Below are positions 9,397 through 21,985 of a stretch of 64,000 bases of DNA, in pieces; positions within the stretch are counted from its first letter, which is position 1, and each line of letters starts with the position of its first letter. Source of the DNA: Panax quinquefolius (Eukaryota; Streptophyta; Magnoliopsida; Apiales; Araliaceae); assembly GCA_020205615.1 (NCBI GenBank), contig CM035163.1, forward strand, positions 43,410,189-43,474,188. Direction: 5' to 3'. Below the pieces are notes generated by a model. That model worked only from the letters and a program-made list of their open reading frames with translations, was not told where the DNA came from and ran no database searches. Both the position numbers and the translations under genes were made by a program.

Positions 9397-12300
9397 GTGA
9401 CGACCCTAAAATCGGGACTATTTCCCTTCCCGATCTTGTGCGTTAATACTATATATCTTCTAGCTTTAAAACATTATTCAATGTTAAAATAGCTAAAAAT
9501 AAAGGATAATTTAAAACTTTTCTTTTTGTCTTTCTTTCCTTCGTTCCCTGAATCGCAACCTTTACGATTACATTTATTGCGGAATCAAATTCATTTAATG
9601 ATTCCTTTTATCAGAGTGATATAAGTATATATAACTCATTTCTTAACTCATATCCTGTCTTATACAGAATCATTCCTATAAAACATTACTTTTTAAGGTA
9701 ATTACCAAACTATATTTCAGTCTTAACACAAACATTTTTCGTTTATCGAATAACTCAATATGTACACAATTCTCATTTACACATCAAAAATCGTCATTTC
9801 GATATATATAATATAATTCCTACTTAAAAGGAAATAACTTTCCTGCACAAAGGCCTCTATTCTTTATCATCCGGATAGCAAGAAATCGTGTTGCATATCA
9901 TACCTGCAAAAATTATATTTTTGCAAGACTGAGCTCGACATTTTTCATGCTTCATATAACACGTAGTTTCATGCTGAACATATATTTCATAATCTTTTAT
10001 ACCATTCATGCATCATCACTTTAAACAGTATATGTTCAAATCATATATCACATATATATTGAGTTCCATAACTCAATCAGCTTAGTCATATATTGACTTT
10101 CACATTTTATAGCATGTAACATGTAATTCAACATGTTCTTAAAGTTCTCATACAATAACCAATTCATAGAATTACAAAGAAACTGGAAGACTTGCCTTGA
10201 TTGTTGTTTAATGTTATAACTTATCCGCTTTGTGATGATCCTACATAAATTGAGGATACATACATGTACATATTAGTTCCACATACTAGATTCGCATACT
10301 CAATGTAAACTAATTTATTTACATTAACTATAATCCTTTGTTCTTGTCTTAAAACTTTTTCATGTTTCTTTAGAAACTTTCGTTCATTACAACCCTTTTT
10401 ATACCCAAAAAGGTTCTCTCATAGCTTTAGTATATAAATACTTTACATTTCAAAACATAAACCATATATTTATGCCCATTTGTAGAAATATTTCTTGTCT
10501 CTATTTGTAAACTTGGTTACTTGGGACTGTATGGTTTATAAATATCTTTTACAACGTAAACATAGCTTATTTCATCATTTCTTTAACTTAAGCATGCTAT
10601 CGCCAAGTATGCGAATGCTTTACTTTATTAATAACTTAGCTTTACATTTTATCTCCAGAATAATTTATATTCTCGTTTTGCTTATATACGTCATTACATG
10701 ATTCTGTGTTCAAAATATTTGTTTCGAGTTTCGGGAACCCTTCATTTTTACATTACTATGTTCAACATAATTTTAAACGGGTTCGAGCATTTTATTTCTC
10801 TACATAACCATTTCACAATTTACCTTCGCGTTTACATTACATTTCCATCGCTTCCTTTACGTTTGGAATGAATTTTCATGATATATAAACATTATATACT
10901 ATCTATACATCTCTCTCAGTGTCTTGCCACGTGTTGAACAGCCCATGGCTGCCACTATTTGCTGCTGCCACAGGGCAGCAGCCCCTCTCCCTTGACATCC
11001 ACTTTTTGGCTAAATAACTTGCAACCAACTAGTCCAATCGTAACACATTTTTAGTATGTTTTTCGTAACATATTAGACTATTTAAAAAATATATTAAACC
11101 CCCATTCTAGGTTCTATAGGCAGCCCAAACATTGCGTCAAATGTAGACGTTCATAACAATTTCCAAATCATTTTTTAGCTTTATCCTCTCTCACTAAATC
11201 AGTCATAACTTTTTCGTTTTAAAACATTTTTGATCGATTCTTATGCTCACGCAAAGCTAACTTCCGGGACTACAACTTTTATTCTTTAACCATTTTTAAA
11301 TTCTAAACACAAAATTCCAGAAAATTCGTACAAGGGGACTGCCCCGAATTTGTTAGACAGATTTGACGCAAGTACTTTGAAATGTCATAACTCTTTGCTC
11401 CGAAGTCGGAATTAGTCCGTTCCGGAGTCTATGGAATCCTTATTCAGTGTACTATAATATCCCAAAACCCCAAAATTTTCTGAACAATCTAGCTATCCTC
11501 GATTTTATCTTTTAGGGTCAGCAGTCCACTAGTTTTTAACTTTTCATTTCGCTTTTAAATTACCTTCGTTACGAGTGTATGACTCAGTGAGTTGAGCCCA
11601 GTCCCACCTGGCTGCCCAGCCAAAACCTGGACCCGTAATATCGTGGATCCCTTTTTAGTTAGATTCCAGCTCAACATTTTAACTTGTAGAATACTATGTT
11701 ATATTCATATATTGTTATATGTCATAATATATATTGTTACGGTTATAATGTAAATATATAAAAGTACTTTCTTGACCATATATATAACTGTTATAATATA
11801 TTTACATTCAATAAAAGTACATCTGATTGCTCCATTCAATCACTTTCATATCAGGGCGAATCAAAATTACGTTATTACTATAAATAATATAACTCACCTC
11901 AATATTTAATGCACCAAAATTGCCCACTAAATACTGCCTTTACATTATATATATTTTATGGGACAGGAGGCGTGCAGGGGCTCTGTTGGTGCAGTTTTAT
12001 GACTGAGCCAACTTAGTTCATCAATTGCTAAACAGGTTCCAACCCAATTTGGCTTACATAGATTACTAAACTTACCTCATGTATGAAGGTGTTCTTTCTC
12101 ACCACATCACCTCATTTATCCTTTTCATGCTTAACAGTCTCTTAGAGACATTTTTTCAAACATGCCATGTGCATTAATTTTAGAAACAGAACTTATAACC
12201 ATTTGAATATGATTAAGCCAAGAATTTCTCAATTCTTCTTCCTTATTACTCCACACACCATATATGTTCCCATTTCCGCAAACAATTTCACAATTGATTA

Positions 12301-12410
12301 TAGTTAACATAGCAAAACCGAACATTATGGACTTTAATTAAGAAACACAAGACTTACCTGATTTCTTGTTTTAATTCTTATCCAAGCTTGTTGTTCAATT
12401 CTTCCTTTGC
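9397..12410 (-). repeat. Probable gypsy-type LTR, right border uncertain
   Basis: It begins TGTGACGACCCTAAAATCGG, a typical LTR edge. The order of internal motifs resembles the mirror image of the LTRs at 13114-16268 and 25213-28181, including a GTAAGT-containing leader near 12350 read on the minus strand. No matching TSD or CA end was found on the right. The region may be truncated by the repeat at 12427. No transposon protein is visible, and short open frames here (for example 12131-12325 minus) have no recognisable domain. Confidence 0.45.
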
Positions 12411-12426
12411 CAAATTATTATTATTA

Positions 12427-13044
12427 TTATTATTATTTAGTTCTCTTATGGTAGTAGTATTTTATTAGGAAGTAAATCTTTTATTTTATTACGTAACTAA
12501 TTACTATAGGAGTTGTTACCTTTTAGGATTTTGTTTCCATATTTTTAGGAATTCTGTTATGACTTGGAAATGAAGTTTTCTTAGCTATAAAACCCGGCTT
12601 GTGGGTTGAATTGAGATAACTTTGATTTTGATAAATATAATTCACACATTAGAAAGATTTCTTTGTGTTTTGGTGAACTTCTTATTCCTTTACTTCGGGT
12701 ATGGCGTCATGGCTTCGGGTATGGCGAACTTCTTCGGGAATGGTGTCATGACTTCGGGAAGATTGGATTAGCCTTATTAATTATTTAGTTCTTTTATGGT
12801 AGTAATATTTTATTAGGAAGTAAATCTTTTATTTTATTACGTAATTAATTACTCTAGGAGTTGTTACCTTTTAGGATTTTGTTTCCATATTTTTAGGAAT
12901 TCTGTTATGACATGGAATAGAAGTTTTGTTAGCTATAAAACCGGGCTTGTGGGTTGAATTGAGATAACTTTGATTTTGATAAATATATTTACACATTAGA
13001 CAAATTTCTTTGTGTTTTGGTGAACCTCTTGTTCCTTTGCCTGT
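12427..13044 (+). repeat. Direct repeat pair, TRIM-like or small LTRs
   Basis: About 265 bp at 12427-12694 is repeated with few changes at 12781-13044. Each copy carries a TATA-like gctataaaacc motif followed by a G-rich gggttgaattgagataac stretch, the arrangement of promoter and R region in an LTR. The 86-bp spacer contains three to four copies of a cttcggg(t/a)atggc motif. No PBS, PPT or clean TG/CA border was identified, so the class is open. Confidence 0.55.
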
Positions 13045-13113
13045 GAATTTTTTTTGTTCACTTAGCCCGTAGGATAGTCGCTATTCTGCTCGGCGTCACT
13101 TTGATATTTACAT

Positions 13114-16100
13114 TGTAATAACCAAGAATTCTAAGTCACTTTGTAAATAAATATATTAATTAAATTAATATTAATGATATTGAAAACTTTGTGACATATA
13201 TGAAATGAATTTGTGGACAAATAATATATTTAAATATCTTATAGCTATATATATTTTTTTCACAAAAGTATACTTCCTTCTTATTACATCTCTTACTTCT
13301 AAATTTGCTAACAAAACTAAAAAGAGAAGAGAGAGAGAAAGGTAAGAGATTTCGACAGCCATTAGGAGCAAGAGAGAAGAGCTTTGAAGCTTATGCATCC
13401 TAAATTTATCAACTACTTTGAAAAGACTAGAAGGTATGCTTTTAGATCAAGGTAAAAACATTAAATCCCAAGCTTTAGTTTAATGTCTTTTGTTGGTTTT
13501 ACAAAATCAAGAACCTATGCTCTTGAACTTCCAAAACTCTTGATTTACTTGTTTTCTAGTGCATCATGTTTGGATCTTATATTTTTGGGTGTTTAAAAGT
13601 TGATAAGAAAGGAAAGAAAAGAAAACTATGTTCAAAAGTTTAAAAAAATCCTAATCTTGTATGATTTGTGTATTTTTATATAAGATATATGGAGTTCAAG
13701 CTTTAAATGGCTAGATGTATGCTAGAATGATAGATATAGAGTTTAATGGGTTTAACTTGTGTATTGGTATGTATTTATGTAGAAAAGTTGAGTAAAATGC
13801 TTGAAAACGTTTTTACCGACGAACAAACCGTAGCTTGTCCGTAAAAAATTGCACATTTTGAAATCTACAAATGATTTTTGTGGTTTTCTTTTTTCTGGTA
13901 TTAGAGGGTTAAGTTAAGATTAAAACCTAGTTGGAATCATGTTAAAATAAATTAAAATAAGTGAGATATGATTTTTTTACCAAAACATGCCCAACTGTTG
14001 GAACATTGTAAGAACAATCCACTTCAGGCCCATTTTCAGTAACCAAAACATGTCCAAATTTGCATTTTGATGATGGAATCTTGTAGTTCGGAAAGATTGA
14101 AAGCAGCGAGACCGACTAGACGTCAATTGGAGTTATAGATTTTTTATTCAAGTTTTAGTGAAGGACCCCAAATCTGGAAAAAATCAGAAAAATCAAAAGG
14201 AGCTATTGCCGATTTTTTTTTTTTAGGGAAAACGCAATCCTGGTCTCGGTTCAATGAAGCTTCAATGACAATTTGCCCAAATTTCTTTCCTAATCGATTC
14301 GAGGAGCTTCTTGGACCCAAAATTTTCTAAAATGACAAACAATATTATAATATTTAATTTGGAATTTTTTTAATGTAATTAAGTAATTATTAGTGTAATT
14401 AATGGATTAAACCCTTTTAAATCATTTAAAATTACAAACTAATAAATTTTTAATGCCACTAATTGATTATTAAACGAATTAAATATTTTTTTAAAATTTA
14501 ATTAACTATTTAATTATTATTAATTAATAATTAAATAGAATTAGTTTTATTAAACTAAATATTTATTATTTAATTAAGATTAAATAATAAATATGGTTAA
14601 ATAATTAATTAATTATCATTTAATTTATATTAAATAATGATTAAAGAATGTTTAAGTAGATAACTAATTATTTATTATTTGAGTAAGATTAAGTAATAAA
14701 TAATGGTAATTACTTACATACTTACATGTTATTTGATTAACATAAAATTAATAAATTTATTATTTATTATTTAATTATTATTAAATAATAATTAAAGACT
14801 AATAAGGTTAATAAAGTAATTATTTATTAATCATAAATAAATAAATATTATTTAATTATTATTAAATAATAATTAAAGACAATAAGATTAATAATTTGAT
14901 TACTCATTATTTGATTAACATTAAATAATAAGTAAACATAATTATAAATAATAACTAAAGGTAATTAATTAATTATTATTTAATTAATATTAAATAATAA
15001 TTAAATGAAGATAGAGATTATAAAATTAAGAGAATTTAAATAACACATTAATTAAAAATTATAATAAATTGTTTAAGGATTTAATAAGTGTTTATCACTT
15101 AAGGAAAATATTATTGATTAATTAAATCATTAACCTAAAATCAATTAAATTTCTTATAGGATTAATGATAGTATATTATATTATGTGTGCCTTGTGATTA
15201 ATTTAATTTGCTTGATAAATAGCATGAGTAAGCGTATAGATATACAATTATATGCAGTAATAATTGATAGATCAACCTTATCAATGTTAGGTCATCAAAA
15301 AGTATTAATTAAAGCTAAATAGTTGTAACTCGTCAGACAAATTTCTAACCTTAAACTTTCTACGTTATTGCAAGTTCTCTAACTCAAATTTGAGTTATTA
15401 TTCTCAAAATATGTTAGTGGATAAGTATTGATGATTATTCTACATCTTTAATGATTATTGATATTCGCACTTTGTGCAATTGAATTCATGTTCTATTATT
15501 ATTGAACTGTGAATTAAGTAAAGTTCTGTCATTCATGAACTGTTTATGAGATAGATCTATGTTAGTTGTATCAGTTAGATCAAGCATGTTTAAATTTGTT
15601 GACTCAAATAAGTTTTAAAAGCTATTCTTAATCAATTGATTTGATAAGGACTCTTGAATGAGAAAAAGAACAATTTTACTAAAGCATTATATTGGGAAAA
15701 TATTTGTTGCTCGTTTAAAGGCTGATCCCCTGATTACCAAAACTTTCAGTTTAAATACTGACAATCTTAGTATATGTTCATGGTTATTCCAAATCACTCA
15801 GCATCTATTATTCGAATATTCAATTGTTGATTCCACATTCATGCTCTTTCACAATCGAATTATTTTGTTGAACATTGAAAGTTAAATTCCTTTCTAATCA
15901 TGATATATCTCTCTTGAACTTAAACTTGCTAAGCAATTTAGTTGCTTACTCTTGCTATATCATGACGTTTATTTCAGCTAAGCCCGGAGGATAGAATATG
16001 AAATACAAAGGCAAGGGCAAAGTCCAAGAATAATTTAATGTGAATGTTAATTATTATATTACCTGATGGAATTATTTATGTAAACCTTTTGTAATATTAA

Positions 16101-16268
16101 ATGTGTGTTCAAGTTAAGGTTAAGAAGACCTTGAGATATTGTTGTAAGACTTTTTTATAATGAACAATGTATGTTTATTATTCCACAATAGTTATAGAAT
16201 GCTTATGATGATGATTGATCGTGAGCATTGAATCCGAAGTTAGAGAACCCAAATTTAGAGGCGTCGCA
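13114..16268 (+). repeat. Gypsy-type solo LTR (3.2 kb)
   Basis: It starts TGTAATAACCAAGAATT and ends GAGGCGTCGCA. The 5-bp sequence tacat flanks it on both sides (13109-13113 and 16269-16273). It shares layout and scattered identity with the solo LTR at 25213-28181: a similar start, a 'gcaagttctctaac' motif, an 'aaaggcaagggcaa' motif near the 3' end and a related terminal block. The interior (14340-15130) is extremely AT-rich. No internal retroelement domain is present, so it is best read as a solo LTR. Confidence 0.7.
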
Positions 16269-16880
16269 TACATAATTGATTATGTTTATTTCATGGACAT
16301 GTTTATAGACACTGCTACATATGTGGATTTATTTATACAGAAGGGGATTATTATGAACGCACCGAGTGATAGTGCTGCAATGGCTTCCCTCTTTAACAAC
16401 CTTGGAATAGAAACTACATTCTTTAGTTCATATTATTTAAGAGCATATCTGAAGACAAGAACACATATTGCAGAGTTTCTTGGCACAAATGGAAAGCAAC
16501 ATTCAAACATGATTATTGTAGCACTCCTTGGATGATTGCTTCTATTGTGGCTGCAATTATATTACTTGTGCTTACTCTAATACAAACCATATGTTCAATA
16601 ATTTCACTATTTTAAATTTTATTTATATTTGTTTGATTGTATTTGTCCATTGTGTATTATATATAAATTTATCTTTTTAATGAACCCATTCTTCTCTGTG
16701 TTCTTCAGTCAATAAAAGATTTTTTCTATCAATTAGTAATACAATGGAAAAGTATATATAACAGGTTCGATTAGTACCGCCAAGAGTTTATTCGCTTTTG
16801 TTATGGTTTGGTGGCTGCATGGTGGCTTTTTTTGCTACTGCTTGTTTACAGTTCATTTGTCGGATAGCTATTTGGTCCCA
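16269..16880 (+). pseudogene. DUF247 pseudogene, 3' end only
   Basis: The sequence from 16269 matches the last third of the DUF247 gene at 60122-61438: YIIDYVYFMDM, DTATYVDLFIQKGIIMN, DSAAMASLFNNLGIETTFFS, then a frameshift near 16440-16470. The membrane-spanning tail is recovered in another frame (about 16528-16607). The similarity continues past the stop codon, as 16760-16870 matches 61445-61540. The 5' side is interrupted at 16268 by the solo LTR. Just left of the LTR (13081-13113) a short stretch can be aligned to the preceding codons of the intact gene. Confidence 0.85.
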
Positions 16881-17033
16881 AGCCCCTACCGCAAAAATAA
16901 ATAAATAAACTTCTATCACTGTCAATAAGTAATTTTCACTAGATTTTTTTATTCAGTCAAGGAAAGCACCCAAACTCACACAAGCAGGGACAACACAATT
17001 TGAATCTGTTAGAAGATATGATGTGTTGGAAGA

Positions 17034-17115
17034 TATGTTTCCTTGTTATGTTTTCTAGAATTAGGCTATATGTTTCCTTGTTATGTTTTCTAGAATTAGG
17101 CTATATGTTTCCTTA
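17034..17115. repeat. Short tandem repeat (about 35-bp unit, two copies and a partial third)
   Basis: The unit atgtttccttgttatgtttt plus ctagaattaggctat is repeated twice; a third, degenerate copy follows. It lies in the non-coding stretch 16881-17236 between the DUF247 relict and the copia LTR, where I recognise no gene. Confidence 0.8.
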
Positions 17116-17241
17116 TTTTACTCTTAATTAGGCTAACCTTTGTATATAAATTGAATCATATGATAGTGAAGTTGAACATGTTGCAAGCATAAAGACTATA
17201 GTAAATATGACAAATAAGGAGTATCATGGAATGGTGTGCTA

Positions 17242-18036
17242 TGTTGGAAAAACTCCTCCCAATTATAATTATCTTTGATAAATTAAATAAATCAGGCCAA
17301 ATAAATAATGTAATTCCGTCAAATAAATTATAATCGCGGAAAATAATAACACGAAAAATAAATTAAACACAAGACATTAGATCTTACGTAGAAAACCCTT
17401 TAAAACTAAGAGGTAAAAACTACGGGTCGAACTCCGAAAAATTCCACTATAATCAACTGTGAGTACAAATAGTCCTTCCAAGTTTTAAAACTAAAAACTT
17501 AAAATATTATGAAATTGAGAGAATACAATAATACCTCAATTTGAGTGAAAACTCAAATTACCTCACCACCTAGAACCTCTGAATTAATTAAAGTCCTCAA
17601 ACAATTAATTAATCCGAATAAATGACGAAAATTCATGAATAAACCTTCACAAAACCTCTTGATTTTCTCCCTGCCCACTCACTGTTGTAATATGTGCTTC
17701 TTAATTTCTTGTGTGCTTATTCACACCACACCACACCACATGTATATATATATATACATGATATAATTCCGGTTCTTTATTGGATTTGGAATTAATCAAC
17801 CATATGGCTTCCTGCCATATTAACATTCTAATCCACAAAGGATTCTGCCATCAATGGCTCACGTCATGACCAAGATATTTCGTCACCTGCATGACTCACA
17901 TAGTTAAAATCGTGTATACCCAATTGGCCAATTCCAATGTTGCTTCGGAATTCCAATTCCTTCTCAATTTTTGGAAATCATACGTACCAAATTAAAATAG
18001 GATAATCTCATGGGTTTGGACCCCACAAACCCAATA
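17242..18036 (-). repeat. Copia 3' LTR
   Basis: It starts TGTTGGAAAAACTCC on the plus strand and ends CCCACAAACCCAATA; the partner LTR ends in CCCAACA. Both copies share blocks such as 'aaatagtcctt(c/t)caagtttt' and 'caattggccaattcc'. Adjacent at 18037-18055 is the polypurine tract (minus strand), preceded by the RNase H domain. Confidence 0.88.
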
Positions 18037-18583
18037 ATCTCCCCCTCCAAATCCATGAGAGGGAACTTTCATCGTGACTCCATCACTTGGAGTTCATCCC
18101 GACCAACTCCTTGCAAAACTCCAGTTTATCGCAAGTTACAACCTTTGTCAACATGTCTGAGGGGTCTCATCGGTATGAATTTTCTTCACTTTTATTAATT
18201 CATTTTCCATCATTTCTCAAAGCCAGTGATAGCGAACATCAAAGTGCTTGGTACGATTATGATATGTGGCATTCTTTGTTAAGTCAATTGCACTTTGACT
18301 ATCACAATAAACCACATACTCATCATGTGTCAAACACAACTCTTGAAGAAACTGTTTCAACCATAACATCATATCTCCTTGCCTGCTTCCGTAGCGGCGG
18401 TGTATTCATACTCAGTTTTAGACAAAGAAACACACTTCTACAACTTGGACTGCTATGATATAGCTACCCTTGCAAAAGTAAACAAATATCATGAAGTAGA
18501 CTTTTTCTCTTCAGAACCTGTCATGTCTGCATCTGTAAACCCTCCAAGACTGGACTAGAACCACCAAAACCCAAACACAAACT
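18037..18583 (-). pseudogene. Copia RNase H domain and polypurine tract
   Basis: On the minus strand, directly after the 3' break of the nested element, the frame can be read as CLGFGG then TDADMTGSEEK, and further on EYVVYCDSQSAIDLTKNATY and NRTKHFDVRYHWL. This is the C-terminal RNase H of copia polyproteins. The catalytic-region aspartate in YCDSQSA is present. At least one stop and one frameshift interrupt it. It ends at the polypurine tract ggaggggga, which primes plus-strand DNA synthesis, adjoining the 3' LTR. Confidence 0.85.
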
Positions 18584-19766
18584 CGAAGTGTGACGTCCCA
18601 AAAATAGGTCCAATTAATCCAACCTATTCTGAGTCGCCAAATACATGGTACAGAAAACAACTACAACTTTATTACTACAATTATCGTGCATAATACAACA
18701 ACACATATGTTGTGAGTTTTAATACCAACTGTGACTCATGTCCCAACTATGGATAACACCTCACATTGATACATTACATAAAGGTACAATCAATAACTGT
18801 TTTAGAAATTAAAACCTTTGGAAAGTGCTCAAGGAAACCTTCGTACATAGGAGGTCATAAATCTAAGTTATGATAGATATCATATGTCCAGAGAATTATC
18901 ATTGGTTGGTCCAATATACCTCAAAGAAAAACGAGAAGATTACTATCATGTTCCTTCCAATGGTGAGTCTTCTCTTGACATATAACTATCTCCATTGTCT
19001 CCAGTTGAAAATTATATTTCAAATAAAGTCCAAGATCATATAGGTAGTGCTCTTAGATATACTCAGCAAGTGGATGTGCACAACCCTGTCTTATGATAAC
19101 TCGTAGGTCATTAGACATCTTGTATGATAGTGGCAAAACACCCTTCCAAAGTTGGGTTCACCTTACCCTATTCGGTTCACCAAAATTAAATATCAAATGA
19201 CATATACAATACGACACACTTATCTAAATTTCTTAATAAAATTATTTTCATACAATTTAGGGAGAACCTCAACAGCTATAGACCACCGTTTTATTCCCCC
19301 TGTTATCCCCGCTCGACCCGGCATTACTCTTATTACCTGAAAGGAATTGTGAAGCAAAAGGGTGAGCACAACTAGCTCAGTAAAAAATATTATAACTAAA
19401 GATAATTAAATTATCAATAGCCTTCATCAGTAATAAATCAGAGATTTAGAACATATGGTTAATAAATCAGAGATTTAGAACTTTTCAACCATAGTTGCAG
19501 CGGAATGAGCAATCCATTAGAAGAGTCAAATAGACCATAAAGTCTATTATCTTCTCCATGTTAAAAGTCCACCAACAATGCTTTAACCTTGTAACATTAA
19601 TCAATGATCATGTTCACATACCATGTGAATAACTCATAATCATAATTGTAGTTCTAATTTTCTCTCTCATCCAAGACGAAGATATTTTTCATCACATGTC
19701 TTTACCAGAAACATCAAAGATCATGGTTATACCAAATCACAGTTCCTGATCATAATCATACTAATA

Positions 19767-19915
19767 AGTTCATCTTTGCACTACGGGCCAAAGATATTCA
19801 TTAACAGTTCATCTTTGTACTACATGCCAAAGATATTCAACAACAGGTCATCTTTGCACTACTCGCCAAAGATATTCATCAACAATTCATATTTGCACTA
19901 CAGGCCAAAGATGTT
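19767..19915. repeat. 39-bp tandem repeat in LTR (4 units)
   Basis: The unit contains ttcatctttgcactac, then gccaaagatattca. The same array has five units in the sister LTR (28966-29150) and seven in the solo LTR (33220-33294 plus 35180-35380), so unit number changes quickly. Confidence 0.88.
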
Positions 19916-21985
19916 AATATTTTAAAGAAATATATAATCATTTCAGAATTTATATAAACAATAATTATAACCACGTTGATCAATTCACCTTTGCTCTTAA
20001 GCTAAAAATATTCAATTGTAAATTCAATGGTCATGATCATACCAGTCAACAATTCATCTTTGCACTACTGGCCAAAGAGCACCCATAGTCACGATCATAC
20101 CAATAATCTACCCATCTTTACACTTAAGTCACTGAGAAATTTCTTCCCCAGGATCATAAAAATGTTATATATAATAATAAAAATAATATAATCAACATAT
20201 AGATTTAATCTCAAGAGTAAGATTCATAAATCAATGATTTTATAACACCTTAATCCAAATGTTATAAATCACTTAATAATCTTATAATATAATATTATTA
20301 ATATTACCACAATATTTTAATCATTTCTTAAACTTATAAACAATTTATTTTAATTGTTTATACTTTACTAATTAATGCATTTAATCATCCTAAAATGCCA
20401 AACTCATAAAATTCCATCACCAATAACCAAAACCCTCATCAAAAATCTGCATATACCTTATATAGGATTTCCAAGCCATAAAATCCTATTTTCCAATTTT
20501 GTTACTTCACATAACATATTTAATTCATTTACTCATAACTAGTCCATTTTCATGAAAAATACCAAATTAGTTCCAAAAATATTTCTTTTCTGGGATTTAG
20601 CATAATATAATCCCATATTGAACATATATTTTTCTCGAAATTTTTAAAATTTATTTACTATTTTTCACATGGCCAAAACTGCCGAATATTTAGACATTTA
20701 TCATAAATTGTAATTTTGTCCAAAAATTTCAAAATTTACAGAATATATTGATGTTATATAGATGTACTCCCAATAAAAATTTTACCAATTTTGGAGTAAA
20801 CCACAAGGAGTTATAAGGGTTTACTTTTAAAATATTCTTTTCTCATAAAATTCATAACTCCTAATCTATACATCCAAAAATTGTCATTTTTGGACACAAT
20901 CTAGGAAACTCATCAAATTATCTTTTCAAATTTTTCCAGAGTTTTTGAAGGTTCAGAAAATTTTTGAAACTAAAAAATATAATAACCCTTAAAATCCCGT
21001 ACCTCAAAAGAGCAGTATTTCTGACTAAAATGTAAAGCCGAAGAAACCTTGCACTGAATAGCAACTCTCAAAGTATATAAATACTCACAAAATACACTTG
21101 ATAATATAGAGAGAGAAAGAGAGAAAGCTTATGTTTCTGGTGTGATTTTTAATTCTAACTTAGCCCTCTATTTATAGGAAAATGTTAGCACGCCGAAGCA
21201 GACTTGACCTACTACCTGATGGCTTTACCTGTTACTATTGCCACCCACCACATTTGAATTAGAATTTTAGCACATTTCTTCACCAACCATAGGTGGGGCC
21301 CACGCATTCTAGAATTTTCCACCAAAATGATAAATTCTAAAACTTCTACAATTTCTGAACCAGTCACCTCTTAAAATTCATAACAAATTATACGTTCATT
21401 TTTAATGGTTCAAAATTTGTGGACATATACTCAACTTATATATGTATAACATATCCAAAAATCACAACGATCCAACGGTCGGACTAAAAAGTATAACTCA
21501 CGTAATATATCGTAAAAATACTGATTTAATTTTTAATACCTCCATTCCGATAAAAATACTGATAAAACACCTCAAAATTAATTCCTTCAATTATAACCAC
21601 ATAAAATAAATAAATCCATCATTTATATCTGAATCAAATAAATATTTCCTTATCAATAATTAATTATTCATAAATAATATTATATAATCAAAATAATGAC
21701 AACCAGGTAGTTCCCAGGAAAGAGGGGGCTTTCCGATAAGGATTTCTCCTTACTGGCGCGCAATTAGGTGACCAAACCTCTCTTTGATAGAACTTTCTAG
21801 ACATTGCCAATAATGCTATCTAATAATATTATTCAAATAATATGAATTATTGATCTGATAATGGGAAATACTGTGCAGTGACAATTATTAAAACAATAAT
21901 AATATAAAATATCAACGCAGCAATTATTGAATTAATAAAATAGAATATTGAACAGTAATTACTGTAACAATTATTGAGTAGTGCC

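Noticed and set aside
12131..12325. Open frame on the minus strand with flanking GTAAGT donors that looked like a host exon pair
   Set aside because: No recognisable domain, and the region has the layout of a reverse-oriented gypsy LTR (motif order and leader-like splice donor match the other LTRs).
14340..15130. Extremely AT-rich block with many taattaatta words, possibly a replication or matrix-attachment region
   Set aside because: It lies wholly inside the gypsy-type solo LTR, and a similar AT-rich block is at 25230-25600 in the related LTR, so it is an LTR feature.
17165..17241. Open frame reading toward KEYHGMVCYA across the copia insertion site
   Set aside because: Continuation beyond the copia element (52023 onward) soon meets a stop and no family was recognised.
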